A stretch of DNA of 64,000 bases, from positions 11,803,406 to 11,867,405 of the forward strand of contig JARWKL010000007.1 in assembly GCA_029961685.1 (NCBI GenBank), in the 5' to 3' direction. A program made the position numbers and the translations under genes. Positions 12,734-22,735 of this stretch are shown one piece after another; position 1 is the first letter of the stretch, and the number at the start of each line of letters is the position of its first letter. Under the pieces are notes generated by a model, which saw nothing but the letters and a program-made list of their open reading frames with translations, made no database searches and was not told where the DNA came from. Origin of the DNA: Aristolochia californica. Lineage: Eukaryota > Streptophyta > Magnoliopsida > Piperales > Aristolochiaceae.

Positions 12734-13038
12734 CTATTTCGGGATGCTGTCCAAGCTTGTTCAGCATCTTTCTTTGTCCGGAATTTTCTGTGAGAATTTC
12801 TAGGAAATCCTATGACTTGTGCTTGGGCTTCTTCCCAGCTGTCATATATTCCTGTTTCTCTTCCTATGAAGACAACATACCAGTATTTAGTTTTTTCTTG
12901 TTTTTTGTATGTACTTTTAGAGGCTTCTCCTGTTGAAGCGGTGTCTACAAGTTGAGATACGGTTTCTTCTTGGGTCATTCTGTAGATTTCTCTTTGCAGA
13001 ATGATGACCAAATCTTCTAAGAATTGCTTAGATAGCAT
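12730..13038 (-). CDS. Viroplasmin-like (Cauli_VI / RNase H1 hybrid-binding) domain protein, 102 aa
   Basis: The C-terminal half (about residues 50-98) reads YWYVVFIGRETGIYDSWEEA, then QVIGFPRNSHRKFRTKKDAE and AW. That is the recognisable pattern of the Cauli_VI domain: aromatic-Tyr-Val-Val, GR-x-x-GIY-x-SW, V-x-G-(Y/F) and a final F-x-(T)-x-x-x-A. The domain is known from caulimovirid inclusion-body/transactivator proteins and from the N-terminus of RNase H1, where it binds RNA/DNA hybrid or dsRNA. The N-terminal half has a helical stretch (QFLEDLVIILQREIYRM) and a polar linker. I chose ATG 13038, which overlaps the end of the 108-aa ORF by 11 nt. The stop overlaps the next ATG. The frame is intact. 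A short free-standing version before the capsid gene is unusual. Confidence 0.75.
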   Translation of the reverse strand: MLSKQFLEDLVIILQREIYRMTQEETVSQLVDTASTGEASKSTYKKQEKTKYWYVVFIGRETGIYDSWEEAQAQVIGFPRNSHRKFRTKKDAEQAWTASRNR

Positions 13039-13354
13039 ATTCTTGAAGTTCAAGTTGTTCAATCCTGATTTGGTGTTTCAAGTCTTTGATAACTTGTTTT
13101 AATCCTATTGGACCGAGTCCTAAGAATCGTCCATCTCGGATTATCCTTCTTCCTTCATTGTTATAATCTACAACAAAAAGATTTTCTTCAAGCTCTTTGA
13201 GTTTGGCTTGAACTCGTAAGAGTCGATCTTTTAACTGTCGAATCCAGACCTGTTGGAATTCTATTTGATTATCACACCTTCTGGTCATGATATATTCTCG
13301 TAGTCGCGAATAGTTTATAAGTCTTATCTCTGGATTAGATCTATTTTGTTCCAT
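13028..13354 (-). CDS. Unrecognised coiled-coil ORF (108 aa), A2 module
   Basis: This intact frame starts about 190 nt after the PBS. The product starts MEQNRSNPEIRLINYSRLRE, is rich in Arg, Leu, Gln and Glu, and carries a likely coiled coil at about residues 35-57 (WIRQLKDRLLRVQAKLKELEE). It ends with a second helical region (LKQVIKDLKHQIRIEQLELQ). No family was recognised. It occupies the position of the 227-aa ORF1 in A3 and A4 but does not resemble it. It might act as a virion-associated or scaffold protein by analogy with other caulimovirid coiled-coil proteins; that is inference. Confidence 0.6.
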   Translation of the reverse strand: MEQNRSNPEIRLINYSRLREYIMTRRCDNQIEFQQVWIRQLKDRLLRVQAKLKELEENLFVVDYNNEGRRIIRDGRFLGLGPIGLKQVIKDLKHQIRIEQLELQEYAI

Positions 13355-13534
13355 ATTGGACTTTTGGTTTTGTACATTTGTTTCTTACAAATGTTACATG
13401 GGATGTGACCGGTTTGGGTCGTAACTGTTTGGGAGTATGTATACCTACATAGAAAGAATCAAAGTTAAGTTTTGACTTCTTTGACACATATAAGCTCAAG
13501 TCTACTACTTGGCTCTGTAGGACATCTAACCTAC

Positions 13535-13546
13535 GCTCTGATACCA
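13535..13546 (-). promoter_or_regulatory. Primer-binding site, tRNA-Met type (A2)
   Basis: The - strand reads TGGTATCAGAGC, complementary to the 3' end of plant initiator tRNA-Met. The PBS-proximal hairpin (GAGTCT-GCTAG-AGACTC) lies just upstream, and an AAGTCT-ACTAG-AGACTT hairpin further upstream, as in the other copies. Confidence 0.9.
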
Positions 13547-15063
13547 TTTTTAACAAAACGAGTCTCTAGCAGACTCAACAGCGGAATAGTGATACCAAAA
13601 GCACTATTGCTTTGATATCGACACAGACAACAAGTCTCTAGTAGACTTTAACACAGACACACAGTGGATTTATAAGGAGAAACCTAGGGATGAGGGCAGT
13701 AGAACTAGAATCCTAAGGATTTCTACCTACACACTGGCTACAGGCAGCGGAAAACAACGATGACTCACACAATACTATTCCTACAGTCACACTTCGATAG
13801 TCCTATCATTTTACCATCATATCACTTCTACTTCCTACCACATGTCACTGCTATGTACTCGTTTGTGTCTATTTCATAGCTATCTAATAGGACCAACATG
13901 ACTTCTGCTGCTACTTAGAACTTCTTCGGGGTTTGACCCTATTCTTGCCGACTTACCACCACGTGGGCAATCCGTCATTGCGGTCCTCACGGTCCCCAGA
14001 GGGGCCCAAGCCGTTCCTATTAACCGTTGCGGCTCCATGCTGCTTTAGTAGGGTAGAGCACAACTCCGTTTCATTTTCTAACTCGAAGTGTAGCCGAATA
14101 ATTCCAAGTCTCTAGCTTCTGTCCTATTTGGCACTATTTCGATACTATTTTCTTTTTTACGAGTGAACAGTAGACGTGAATAGAAACATAAATAGTAACG
14201 ATGAATAGTAACAATGAACAATACTTTTGAATAGTAACTTTGATACAGTAAAAAATACACTGTGGAGATCATATATATAAATGCGGAATATGAATAGTAA
14301 TAACAATTACTCTGTGCCAAAAGGTAATAATGCAAGGGCAGAAATGACAAACCAAAAAGACAAAAGTTACCTTTTGTCTTTAAACACACACCTTTCAATT
14401 AAGGGTAAAAGCGGAAGACGGGAAAGCTCTTCAGCTATAAATTTGAAGCACCTCCAGAGGTTTAGACATTCGAAAACCGACAGACATTCGAAAAACACTC
14501 TTTCGAAGAAGAAGAAGGCGGCGATTTCCGGCGATCTTCTCCGACAAGTTCCTTAAAGCACGATATGTGCTTAACAGTCGTAATGGCTGAGTAGAAAAGA
14601 GGAAACCGATCGGTGCCACGGTCGGTAACTTCGGGAGTTATGTAGATAAGTAGTTTTTTCTTTCCCTTTTTTTAAGGGTATGTATTTAGTTGTTTTTTAC
14701 TTTTGTTTGAACAATGTTTTTATTTTCCGCATGTTTGTAATATTGTGATTCATACAGTAATTGTTATTACTGTTCATATTCCGCATCAATATATATGATC
14801 TCCACAGTTGTTGTTATCACTGTTCATGTTTCGCATTTATATATATGATCTCCACAGTGTTTGTTTTTACTATTCCAAAGTTACTATTCAAAAGTACTGT
14901 TCATTTTTACTATTCATCGTTATTATTCATATTACTATTCATGTCTACTGTTCACTCGAAAAAAGAAAATAGTATTGAAATAATGCCAAATAGTGCCCTA
15001 GGATTCTAGTTCTGCTGCCCTCATCCCTAGGTTTTCCTTATAATCCACTGTGTGTCTGTGGTT

Positions 15064-15188
15064 GAGTCTGCTAGAGACTCGTTGTTTTTAAAATGGTATC
15101 AGAGCAATAGTGCTTTTGGTATCAGTATTCCGCTATTGAGTCTGCTAGAGACTCGTTAGTATTCCGATGTTGACTCTGCTAGAGACTC
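15064..15188 (+). repeat. Triplicated PBS-proximal hairpin
   Basis: Hairpins occur at 15064-15080 and 15138-15154 (perfect GAGTCT-GCTAG-AGACTC) and at 15172-15188 (one stem mismatch), each followed by GTT-rich sequence. Other copies of the leader have two. The extra copy, together with the extra PBS at 15094, looks like a local duplication, possibly by template switching. Confidence 0.7.
15094..15107 (+). promoter_or_regulatory. Extra primer-binding-site-like sequence
   Basis: TGGTATCAGAGCAA matches the tRNA-Met complement for 14 nt, longer than the main site 108 bp downstream. In A1 and the 23.6-kb leader the equivalent position reads GATATCAGAGCAA, so this may be a conversion or template-switch product. 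Confidence 0.6.
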
Positions 15189-15201
15189 GTTTTGTTAAAA
15201 A

Positions 15202-15213
15202 TGGTATCAGAGC
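15202..15213 (+). promoter_or_regulatory. Primer-binding site, tRNA-Met type (A3)
   Basis: TGGTATCAGAGC followed by CTAGGTTAGA. It marks the start of minus-strand synthesis and the beginning of the complete unit. Confidence 0.9.
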
Positions 15214-15376
15214 CTAGGTTAGACGTCCTATAGAGCCAAGTAGTAGACTTAAGCTTATGTGTCAAAGAAGTCAAAGCTTAACTTTGATTCTTTCTGTTTA
15301 GGTATACATACTCCCAAATAGTTACAACCCAATCCGGTCACATCCCAAGTACCATTTGTAAGGAACAAATGTACTA

Positions 15377-16060
15377 ATGTACCAAAGACCCCAACTGGTA
15401 GGTCAGAAGGAACTCAATGGTCCTTCTTATGACACCGTGTTGAAAACTGGACACACAAATGTTTGTCCAATAATAGGCTATCCACATGGATGGCATGATA
15501 AGAATAATCTAATATTAAATAATATAATGGATTTAGTTGGTGATATGCATCACAGCTTCTTTATGAAAAGATGCTGGGAAAAATACACCCCAGAAAACAT
15601 TGCTTTCCTATGCGTAGGAATAGAGAGTGACGACAATGAACAAGTACAGAAACTCAAGAGAAGAATCAATGCCCATCTTGAGGTACTTAAAACAGGAAAT
15701 ACTGAAGAAACAATACGTTTCCTTACAGATCTACAAAGCTATGTAAATCAAGAAATAAATCCTTCTAGGATCTTAGAACCTATCCGAGAAGCGAAAATTA
15801 AAATGGTTATCAACAAACCATGTAAAAAGGAGTTACAGGAAGTTATTTGTAAAATATCTTCTGTAAAAGCTCATCAAGGAACAGATAGAGATCGTCTTAT
15901 ATGAGACATCTGTGCCTTAACTCAAAATGAGGAATTGAGAGAACTGGTTATACAAAACATTTCTCCTTTCATCACTTTGTATCAATTGGAACGACTGATT
16001 GAAATCTTGTTCCAAAAATTAGAAGAGACCTCAACTCATCTAAAATTCCTAAATGTTTGA
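15377..16060 (+). pseudogene. ORF1 (227 codons), A3 copy
   Basis: It is nearly identical to the intact ORF1 at 23820-24503 but carries an in-frame TGA at 15902-15904 where A4 has Gln. The first ORF after the PBS, it overlaps the movement-protein ATG by 8 nt (16053-16060). See the A4 copy for the protein description. The family is not recognised. Confidence 0.75.
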
Positions 16061-17009
16061 ACAAATAGGAATAGAATGTACTTCTCTCCAAAACAGTGTT
16101 CATATACATCATGAAACACAGGGAGAATACGATGAACATCCTAATCTTATGCAGGATGGACAAAAGTAGACAATAAGAATCCTTAGGATAACTGAAGTCT
16201 ACAATAATGATTGGATTGAGTTCCAAAAGAAATCCTTCGCCTTCCATAAGTAAATATCTATAGAAATACAGGATACCGACTCAAGTACCTTCTGCTACAG
16301 ATTATTAAGTGAATCTGACTTAGCAAAGCTAAAACGATTCAAATATGTTCATTATGGACTAGTTCGTATAGGATTAGATCCCTTAATACGAATCAATCAA
16401 AATTTACCCTTAATAGCAACTATAGTCGATAACTTTATGAAGAATAATTTTGAAAAAGCCTTACTCGGAGGAGTTAGAGCTAACTTAGGAATAGGCCCAA
16501 TATCCTTTACAACATGGCCCAATCTACAAATAGATTTAGAAGACAAGCACATCCAAAATACCTTGTCCCTAAAAATCTATACAGATAACTGGTCGAAAAA
16601 TGGAATTCAACCAGGAAGAAGAGTTATGCGCATACTTGTATGCATGGTAGCCCGAGGAATCAACTCTGGAAAAGTTCCAGTTAAAGATTAAAAGAAACTC
16701 ACAGAATTAGCCAAAAACATTGGTTATTCTAAGAATTTGACCATAGAAGAACTCGACCCCAGAGAGTTAACATGGCCAATAGAATGGGTAGTCCAACCTC
16801 TGGCACCCAGACACCTTCCCCTCTCCCGAAAAACCATAAAGGAGATAAAAGGAAAACTAGTGATCACACACACTAGATCAAGCTTTTCCATCGAACAGGA
16901 TAGGCCCTCTACCTCAACAAGTAGAACCTCAAATAGTTCCCATTTTGAAGGAATAGGAAATCCAAGGCCCAATACTTATGTTCCTTTTCACATCGATGAT
17001 GGCACATAA
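16053..17009 (+). pseudogene. Movement protein, 30K type (A3)
   Basis: The frame is 318 codons. The middle shows a 30K-superfamily-like core: GPISFTTWPNLQIDLEDKHI, then TLSLKIYTDNW, QPGRR and a hydrophobic ILVCMVARGINSG, followed by a Ser/Thr-rich C-terminal tail. Such proteins line plasmodesmata and let virions or nucleic acid pass between cells. In-frame stops lie at 16167 (TAG), 16251 (TAA) and 16689 (TAA). The start overlaps the ORF1 stop, and the end overlaps the next ATG by 11 nt (16999-17009). Assignment rests on the core pattern and gene position. Confidence 0.7.
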
Positions 17010-17388
17010 CCCATATAAAGCCTTAGGTCCACCAATAGGAAATAGTGACATCGTCACCAATTCCAATCAAACCTTAGAGTCTTATGGTAAGACCCTTAAT
17101 AGGTTAGAAAAAACTATTGAAAATCTCCAACAGAAAATAGATTTCCTCTATGATGAACATAAACATAGAGAAATAATAAAGTGTCAAAACATCCTAGAAA
17201 ATATTCTAGAAAAGATTGACCATGGAAATAGTCCTGTTTTCTTCAAATAATTAACAGAACTAAAACAAAGTTTAGATAATCTAAGCAAAGATAAAATGCA
17301 AGAAATTTTAACAAAAGTCTTAGCATTAAAAGAACATCTAGGTCCATCAAGGTATAAAACACCTTTTACACATTGGACACCAGAATGA
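16999..17388 (+). pseudogene. Coiled-coil virion-associated-type protein (A3)
   Basis: It starts MAHNPYKALGPPIGNSD and has a long heptad-like helix (LNRLEKTIENLQQKIDFLYDE), then a second helical region. A TAA at 17248-17250 replaces a Glu codon of the A4 copy, so the frame is broken. Small coiled-coil proteins after the movement gene are known in caulimoviruses as virion-associated proteins; that match is by position and structure only. Unlike A4, its frame runs on to TGA 17386-17388, overlapping the next ATG as ATGA. Confidence 0.6.
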
Positions 17389-17600
17389 TCTATAAAAAGA
17401 AAATTTTAGATCGTTTAAAATTAAAAAGAGAAAGCCTTGACCTCGCTTTACTCCAAAGAAATATTCTTCAACCAGAAGATAATACAATCCCTGCAATGGT
17501 ATGGTATTTCTATTTTTGGGAAAGATATACTGATCGCATCTACTACCTTAGATGCAAGATCAAGAAAATCAAACAAAAGCTAAACCTTATAGCTTTGTAA
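17385..17600 (+). CDS. Twin small ORF 1 (71 aa), A3
   Basis: This intact 71-codon frame starts MIYKKKILDRLKLKRESLDL and ends KIKKIKQKLNLIAL. It is basic, with aromatic residues in the middle (VWYFYFWERY). One base separates its stop from the next ATG. It resembles its neighbour at 17602 in length, start and end, so the two look like a tandem duplication. No known family was recognised. Confidence 0.65.
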   Translation: MIYKKKILDRLKLKRESLDLALLQRNILQPEDNTIPAMVWYFYFWERYTDRIYYLRCKIKKIKQKLNLIAL

Positions 17601-17601
17601 A

Positions 17602-17817
17602 ATGATCTGTAGAGAAAGACTACTAGATCAAATTCGTCTGGTACGCTCAATGAAAGACCAAAATTGGCAAGCCAGAGAAACTCTCACACCAGTAAATGAA
17701 ACAGATATAGCTTAGCGAGCATATCTGAATGAATGGTGGAGATTAACCCGTAGAGAAATTCTACTATGGTATATGATCAAAAGACTTCAAAGGAAGCTTC
17801 AAGAATTAGCTCTATGA
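17602..17817 (+). pseudogene. Twin small ORF 2 (71 codons), A3
   Basis: It is the same length as twin 1. The start MICRERLLDQIRLVRS and end MIKRLQRKLQELAL align with twin 1. A TAG at 17713-17715 breaks this copy; the A4 copy is intact. The stop TGA overlaps the capsid ATG (ATGA, 17814-17817). Confidence 0.65.
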
Positions 17818-19552
17818 CAGAGTTTTTCTATTTAATGGAAATGGAAACTCCATTACCATTAGGCCTTCCTGACATCACCGGATGGCTTAAAAACCTAGTG
17901 TACTTTGCAACACATTGCATAGCACCTAGAAAAAAGGATCCAACACCACTTGCTTTTAGGATCGCTTCCAAAACATCATCCACCACCGATGACGAAGTTT
18001 ACGCAGAATATAATACTTTCAGTCTCCAACCGATTTATTATGTTCAAGAGGAAAAACCTTCCTCTAGTAAACAACAAGAGCAACACGACAGTGAACCAGA
18101 AGCCTGGGAATCTGATGAAGTTGCAGAAGTAAATACCAAGAAAATAGACTACTCCGCTAAAGACAAAAAGGCAGATGATCTTGGTAAAAGATTTTGAATG
18201 CTTCGTAGTAGCGACCATTTTGAAGCAGAAACATCAAGGGTACGAGACACCCACATGGAAGATAGCTTTCAAGATAACTTCCAAAATCGTACTGCGGTTC
18301 ACCCGCAAGAACGAGAAAGTTTCTCCCATTCCAAAATATCCCTGGGAGGACAAAGGTATTCGACAAAATACACAAATGTTGATCCATCAAATGCTACTAA
18401 GGGATACACATCCATAGATAGCATAAACCCTTTTGGATTTTACCTCAACTTGGATTGCCCCAAGGATGGAGAAAAAATCCTTAAATATTGGGAAAGAAGC
18501 ATGAGCAATGCTGCAAATATGCATGAATCTTGGAACCAAGAATCAACATTTAATTTCTTTACCCATGCTTTACAGGGTAATGTAGCTCATTGGTGGGACA
18601 ACCTTCCCAAAGACCAAAAACGAGCTAATACCTCAATATAGCCAATCTCTTGAAGGGATTAGTGGATAAGATATCAAAGGAATTTCTAGGGATACATCCA
18701 ACCCTAGAAGCCTACAATGAGAGTACTAAACAAAGGAAACGTTTAGAAACTCTTCAAAAATTAAACAAGTTACAAATCTGTAACATTTGTTTTTATGAGA
18801 AGTATTACTGCGAGTTTGCAAGTTACTTCTATAAAGTGCAAAAAGAAGATCAGAAACCTTATCTGTCTATCTTTTATGCAAAATTGCCAGAACCTTTTGC
18901 ACATGTAGCTGAAAAAGACTACATTATGAAATATTGGCAAAATAATCCAGAACTTGGTACTTTAACCATGGATAATTTCCTAAACATTGACACTTTAGGA
19001 AGAAGACATAGATTTGTACAAGACATGTTGGCAAATCTTTGTGAAGCCCAAAAACTACAGAAGAAAAGTAGTAAGGCAAACAAACAAACATTATGTTGTT
19101 CAAACCAGAACAAAAATGTAGGAGCTTATGGTTGTAAAACCTCCTTCCATAAGAAAAGAAAATATCCTACGAAAATTCGTGAGAAAAAATTTAGGATACA
19201 AAAAAGTTCTACAACTAGGTATACTCCTAAAAAGAGATACTTTAGGAAAAGAACAAATTCTGGTCCCACTACAGGGTCAAGCGCATATTGCCCAAAGGGG
19301 AAAACCCCAAGCAAATGTAAATGCTGGATATGCCAGAAAGAAGGACATTTTGCAAAAGATTGTCCAAATGATAAACAACTACGGCGGTACAGTACTTACA
19401 TGTTACTAGCCAAAGAAAATGGATTGGAATTCATCCATTATGATGACATCCAGTCAGAAGATGAATTATATGAACTTCATCGAGAAACTGAGTCCTCCTC
19501 CTCGAAAAACTCAGAGAACATGTCGGACTCTTCAGGGACCTTCTCTGAATGA
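17814..19552 (+). pseudogene. Capsid protein with CCHC zinc knuckle (A3)
   Basis: It spans about 579 codons. Features in order: an N-terminal segment with a Ser/Glu-rich linker; a caulimovirid capsid-like core (FNFFTHALQGNVAHWWDNLP, then KGLVDKISKEFLG and later CEFASYFYKVQKED); a basic region; a CCHC knuckle CWICQKEGHFAKDC near 19320-19365; and an acidic Ser-rich tail. The core packages viral DNA and the knuckle binds pregenomic RNA. Breaks are a TGA at 18195-18197 (CGA in A4), and a TAG at 18639-18641 with a frameshift just there. The stop overlaps the Pol ATG (ATGA, 19549-19552). Confidence 0.8.
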
Positions 19553-21516
19553 GTATCCGCATAAACGCAGAGTATGTAGCTTCTGGAAATTCCTATATCA
19601 CGGTCATGCTTAAGCTACCCGGATATATCAAATTCCATATACATGCTCTCGTAGATATAGGAAGTTCATATTGCCTTGCCAGACAAAATCTACTTCCCAC
19701 GGATCTATGGAAACCACTTGAAGTACCCCTTCAAGTAACAGTCGGCTCAGGAGAAAATACATCTCTTCCTGCAGAAGCCCGAAACATTCATCTCGACATT
19801 GGAGGTGAAAAGTTTATGATCCCAAAACTCATTAGTTTAGGACCAAACATAAACTCAGGACCAGATTTAGCCCTAGGAAATGAATGGCTTATCTTTCATG
19901 CCCCTGTAGAGCAAACACCAGCCTACTATAAACTTCGATGTCGCACTCGACGCGAAATCGATAATTCTGTTGTATTTGTATATGCAGTAAAACCCTCTAA
20001 AGCCTATGCCATTTCTGGCAAGGGAAATGTTCTCCATCAGGTCTTCAAAAAATGCAGCACGCGTGGTGATGAGATTCCTCCCTTAGAAACTCTACTCCTC
20101 GCTTCATCCTGCGAAACAGAAGTTCAGCAGCTTCTAGAATCCACTTGTTCTGAGAAACCTTTAGAATGGTGGAATAAACAAAAACCATATGCCGACCTCG
20201 AACTTCTTGATCCTGACAAAGAAATCCGAGAAAAACCTATGGTTTACACTCCTTCTGATGTTGAAGAATTCTCAACACAGATAAATGACTTGCTAACTCA
20301 AGGATTAATCCGTGCAAGTTATTCTCCACATACATCTCCTGCTTTCCTGGTTCGGAATCATGCAGAGATAAAACGTAGAAAAGCTAGAATGGTCATTAAC
20401 TATAAAAAGGTTAATGAAGCCACAAAAATGGATGTCTACTATCTTCCTAACAAAGAAAGATTAATAGTTGCCATCAGAGGAAAACAATGGTTTTCTAAAT
20501 TTGATTGCAAATCTGGGTTTTGGCAAATTCGTCTAACCGAAAGAGCTATTCCCCTTACTGCTTTCAGTTGTCCTTCAGGACATTATGAGTGGCTTGTAAT
20601 GCCCTTCAGGTTAAAACAAGCACCCAACATATATTCAAAGAAGAATGGACGATATCCTCAAACCATTCTTTAAATTTTGCTTAGTTTATGTTGATAACAT
20701 CCTAGTCTTTTCAGAAACAAAGGATCAACATAAAGTGCAATTACTTAAGGTATTAAATGCCTTAAAAAATGTTGGGATAGCACTCAGCAAAAAGAAATCA
20801 GAATTGTTTAAAACCAAGATAGATTTCTTAGTTCTAAACATTTCAAAAGGAGAAATCATCCTCCAAAATCATATTCTGGAAAAACTAGCAGATTTTCCGA
20901 ATAAAATTGAAGATATAAAACAACTTCAACGTTTCTTAGGATGCCTAACATATGCTGAACAATTCAGAAAGAATTTAGTAGAAATTAGGAAACCCTTTCA
21001 AAAGAAACTAAAGAAAGACATCAAATGGGAATGGACACCCACAGATAGTCTAGAAGTAATCAGGATCAAACAAATGTTGAAACACCTCCTATTGTTAACT
21101 CTACCAGATCCAGATGCAAAACTGATTTTAGAAACTAACGCCTCGGATCATACGTGGGCAACAGTCCTAAAATGCAAAATCAATGATTTTGAGAAAATTT
21201 GCAAATATACTTCAGGAACATTTTCATCTGCTGAAACAAACTATCATTCTTATGAAAAAGAAATTTTAGCAGTAAAAAATGGGAAAAAAAGTTTTATATT
21301 TATCTTGCTCCCAAAGAATTTTTGGTAAGAACTGACTGTAAAAATTTTGTCGATTTTATGACAAGAAATTTAGAAGATTCACTTTGTCGCAGTAGATTAC
21401 TCCGTTGGCAACAATGGTTCTTCTAATTCTCTTTTACTGTTGAACACGTTAAAGGAGATAAAAATTTTTTACCTGATACTCTTACTCGAGAATTTTCTTG
21501 TGTTCCAGAAAGGTAA
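19549..21516 (+). pseudogene. Pol: aspartic protease, reverse transcriptase, RNase H (A3)
   Basis: The protease motif ALVDIGSSYC lies near residue 35, with Ile where Asp-Thr/Ser-Gly is usual, and a second ALGNEWL-type motif follows. RT motifs include ARMVINYKKVNEAT, WFSKFDCKSGFWQI, GHYEWLVMPF and YVDNILVFS (Asn in place of the second catalytic Asp). QLQRFLG is followed by RNase H with ETNASD, TSGTFSSAE and HVKGDKN. Breaks are a frameshift near 20640, another near 21325 (TAA at 21326-21328), and TAA near 21425. There is no integrase. The gene ends 1 nt before the ORF VI ATG. Confidence 0.88.
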
Positions 21517-21517
21517 A

Positions 21518-22735
21518 ATGGATCCCCTCAGCAACACCCTGACAGACCTAGCAGCAGCAATTGCCACACTCACGGTATTGCTCTCAACCCTATAGTCACT
21601 ATTCGACAGTCTTTTAGTTCTTTCAGAATGAGGAGACATACATGAGAATTGTGCCCGATACGGGTTAAGTGGAGAACTCTTACAACTCAAGGTTAATGAA
21701 TTAACCGAAGAGTTAAAAGAACTCACCAAACGGCATGATATGCCAAGCTCCTCTGGGACTTCTACCGGATCTCCATCGCGAGAAAAGGAGGCCACAACGT
21801 TAACTAATCAGTAGACGGATGACTTTAGTGTTTTGATAAACACAGGTCGACCCGGGATTTCTACCGGTCATGCCAGGCATGAGAAGGAAATCACAACCCA
21901 GACTTCTTTGAAGATAGGAGAATCAGGGATTTCTACCTGCCACTCTAGAGCTGGAAAGGAAACCTTAACGATTTCTACGAAATCGAAATCAGGGACTTCT
22001 ACCTGTCAGTCTCAAACTGAAAAAGAAGTCTTAACGGATCCATCTTTGATAGAAACGGACTTGTCTAGTAATGAGAAATCATTCAAGACAAAATTGGTTA
22101 CCCCATCTGAGTTTACAAGGTTGAAAAGCCTAAATAAACCAGAGAAAACAAGTTTTAATGAGTTTGAGTTTTTAAAGAAATTTAAACCTTTAAAGCTTTC
22201 GGACATTATGTCTGAGGAACCCTCGCTACACCCTCAAAAGGTGGACAGCGTTCGTTCAAAGATCGAATCCGATCAAACTATTCAATTCCAGAGATGGAAT
22301 GAACAAATTGGACAAGGGATGAACACTCTCTTCTTCACCACTGAGTCCAACAACAGTTGGAATTAAGTGAAGCTGAGTCATGAAATAGACTCAAAATAAG
22401 CATCCATACTTTTTACATATGGATTCATAAAACAGGTGGTACTTCACTCCACCGACTTATCAGTTTTGGAGAAAATACCAAAAGAGATTATGGAGGCTTG
22501 CAAAAGTTTCATCTCCATAACAAAGAGTAAAGGAATTCAACTTCATTTCATTTCCTGTATTTCTGAAATTGTTACTGACTCAAAGATGTTTCTGAGCATT
22601 TATGTCGTGACACTTGAAGGCATCAAACAAGGTGACACAAAGATGGAATATGATCCCAGACATGTTCCTAAAGCCAAACCTTGCCCAGAAAAGAGGGAAC
22701 TGACCGGTGCCATGGTCGGTAACTTCGAGAGTTAG
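21518..22735 (+). pseudogene. ORF VI (TAV-position gene), 3'-truncated (A3)
   Basis: The ATG follows the Pol stop by one base. The N-terminal part is hydrophobic then helical (LKVNELTEELKELTKRHD). Next come four imperfect repeats starting G-(I/T)-S-T and ending with K-E (DNA at about 21755, 21854, 21926 and 21992), then a conserved region also present at 10130-10430. Stops occur near 21593, 21641 and 21813 and after SNNSWN near 22363. At about 22693 the gene jumps into leader sequence, losing the C-terminus preserved in A1. It is called ORF VI from its position; no viroplasmin motif was seen. Confidence 0.65.

Larger units (their letters stand above)
12327..14311 (-). mobile_element. Family A variant copy A2, alternative gene module
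   Basis: Read on the - strand, this copy starts in the leader at about 14311, passes a PBS (13546-13535) and matches A1/A3/A4 to about 13370. It then diverges completely. In place of ORF1, movement protein and coiled-coil gene it has a 108-aa ORF and a 102-aa ORF with a viroplasmin-like domain. It rejoins the family A plan with a single 71-aa ORF and the start of the capsid gene, and is cut at 12327. Both ends are head-to-head joins with + strand copies. It is either a second virus species or a separate genome component. Confidence 0.75.
14312..15201 (+). promoter_or_regulatory. Family A promoter and leader (A3, 5' side)
   Basis: It contains TATAAAT at 14436-14442, a stretch with GGCGATTTCCGGCGATCTTC, CACGATATGTGCTTAACAG and GTCGGTAACTTCGGGAGTTA, leader direct repeats with GATCTCCACAG, and repeated TACTATTCAT motifs. 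A deletion near 14995 joins the leader middle directly to the PBS-proximal part. No gene longer than 100 codons is supported here. Confidence 0.55.

Noticed and set aside
14078..14398. 106-codon - strand frame in the leader
   Set aside because: It crosses the A2/A3 junction at about 14311 and lies in leader sequence, so it is a chance frame.
15094..15213. tRNA gene signals (TGGTATCAGAGC)
   Set aside because: The string is complementary to the 3' end of tRNA-Met and is a primer-binding site. No cloverleaf surrounds it.
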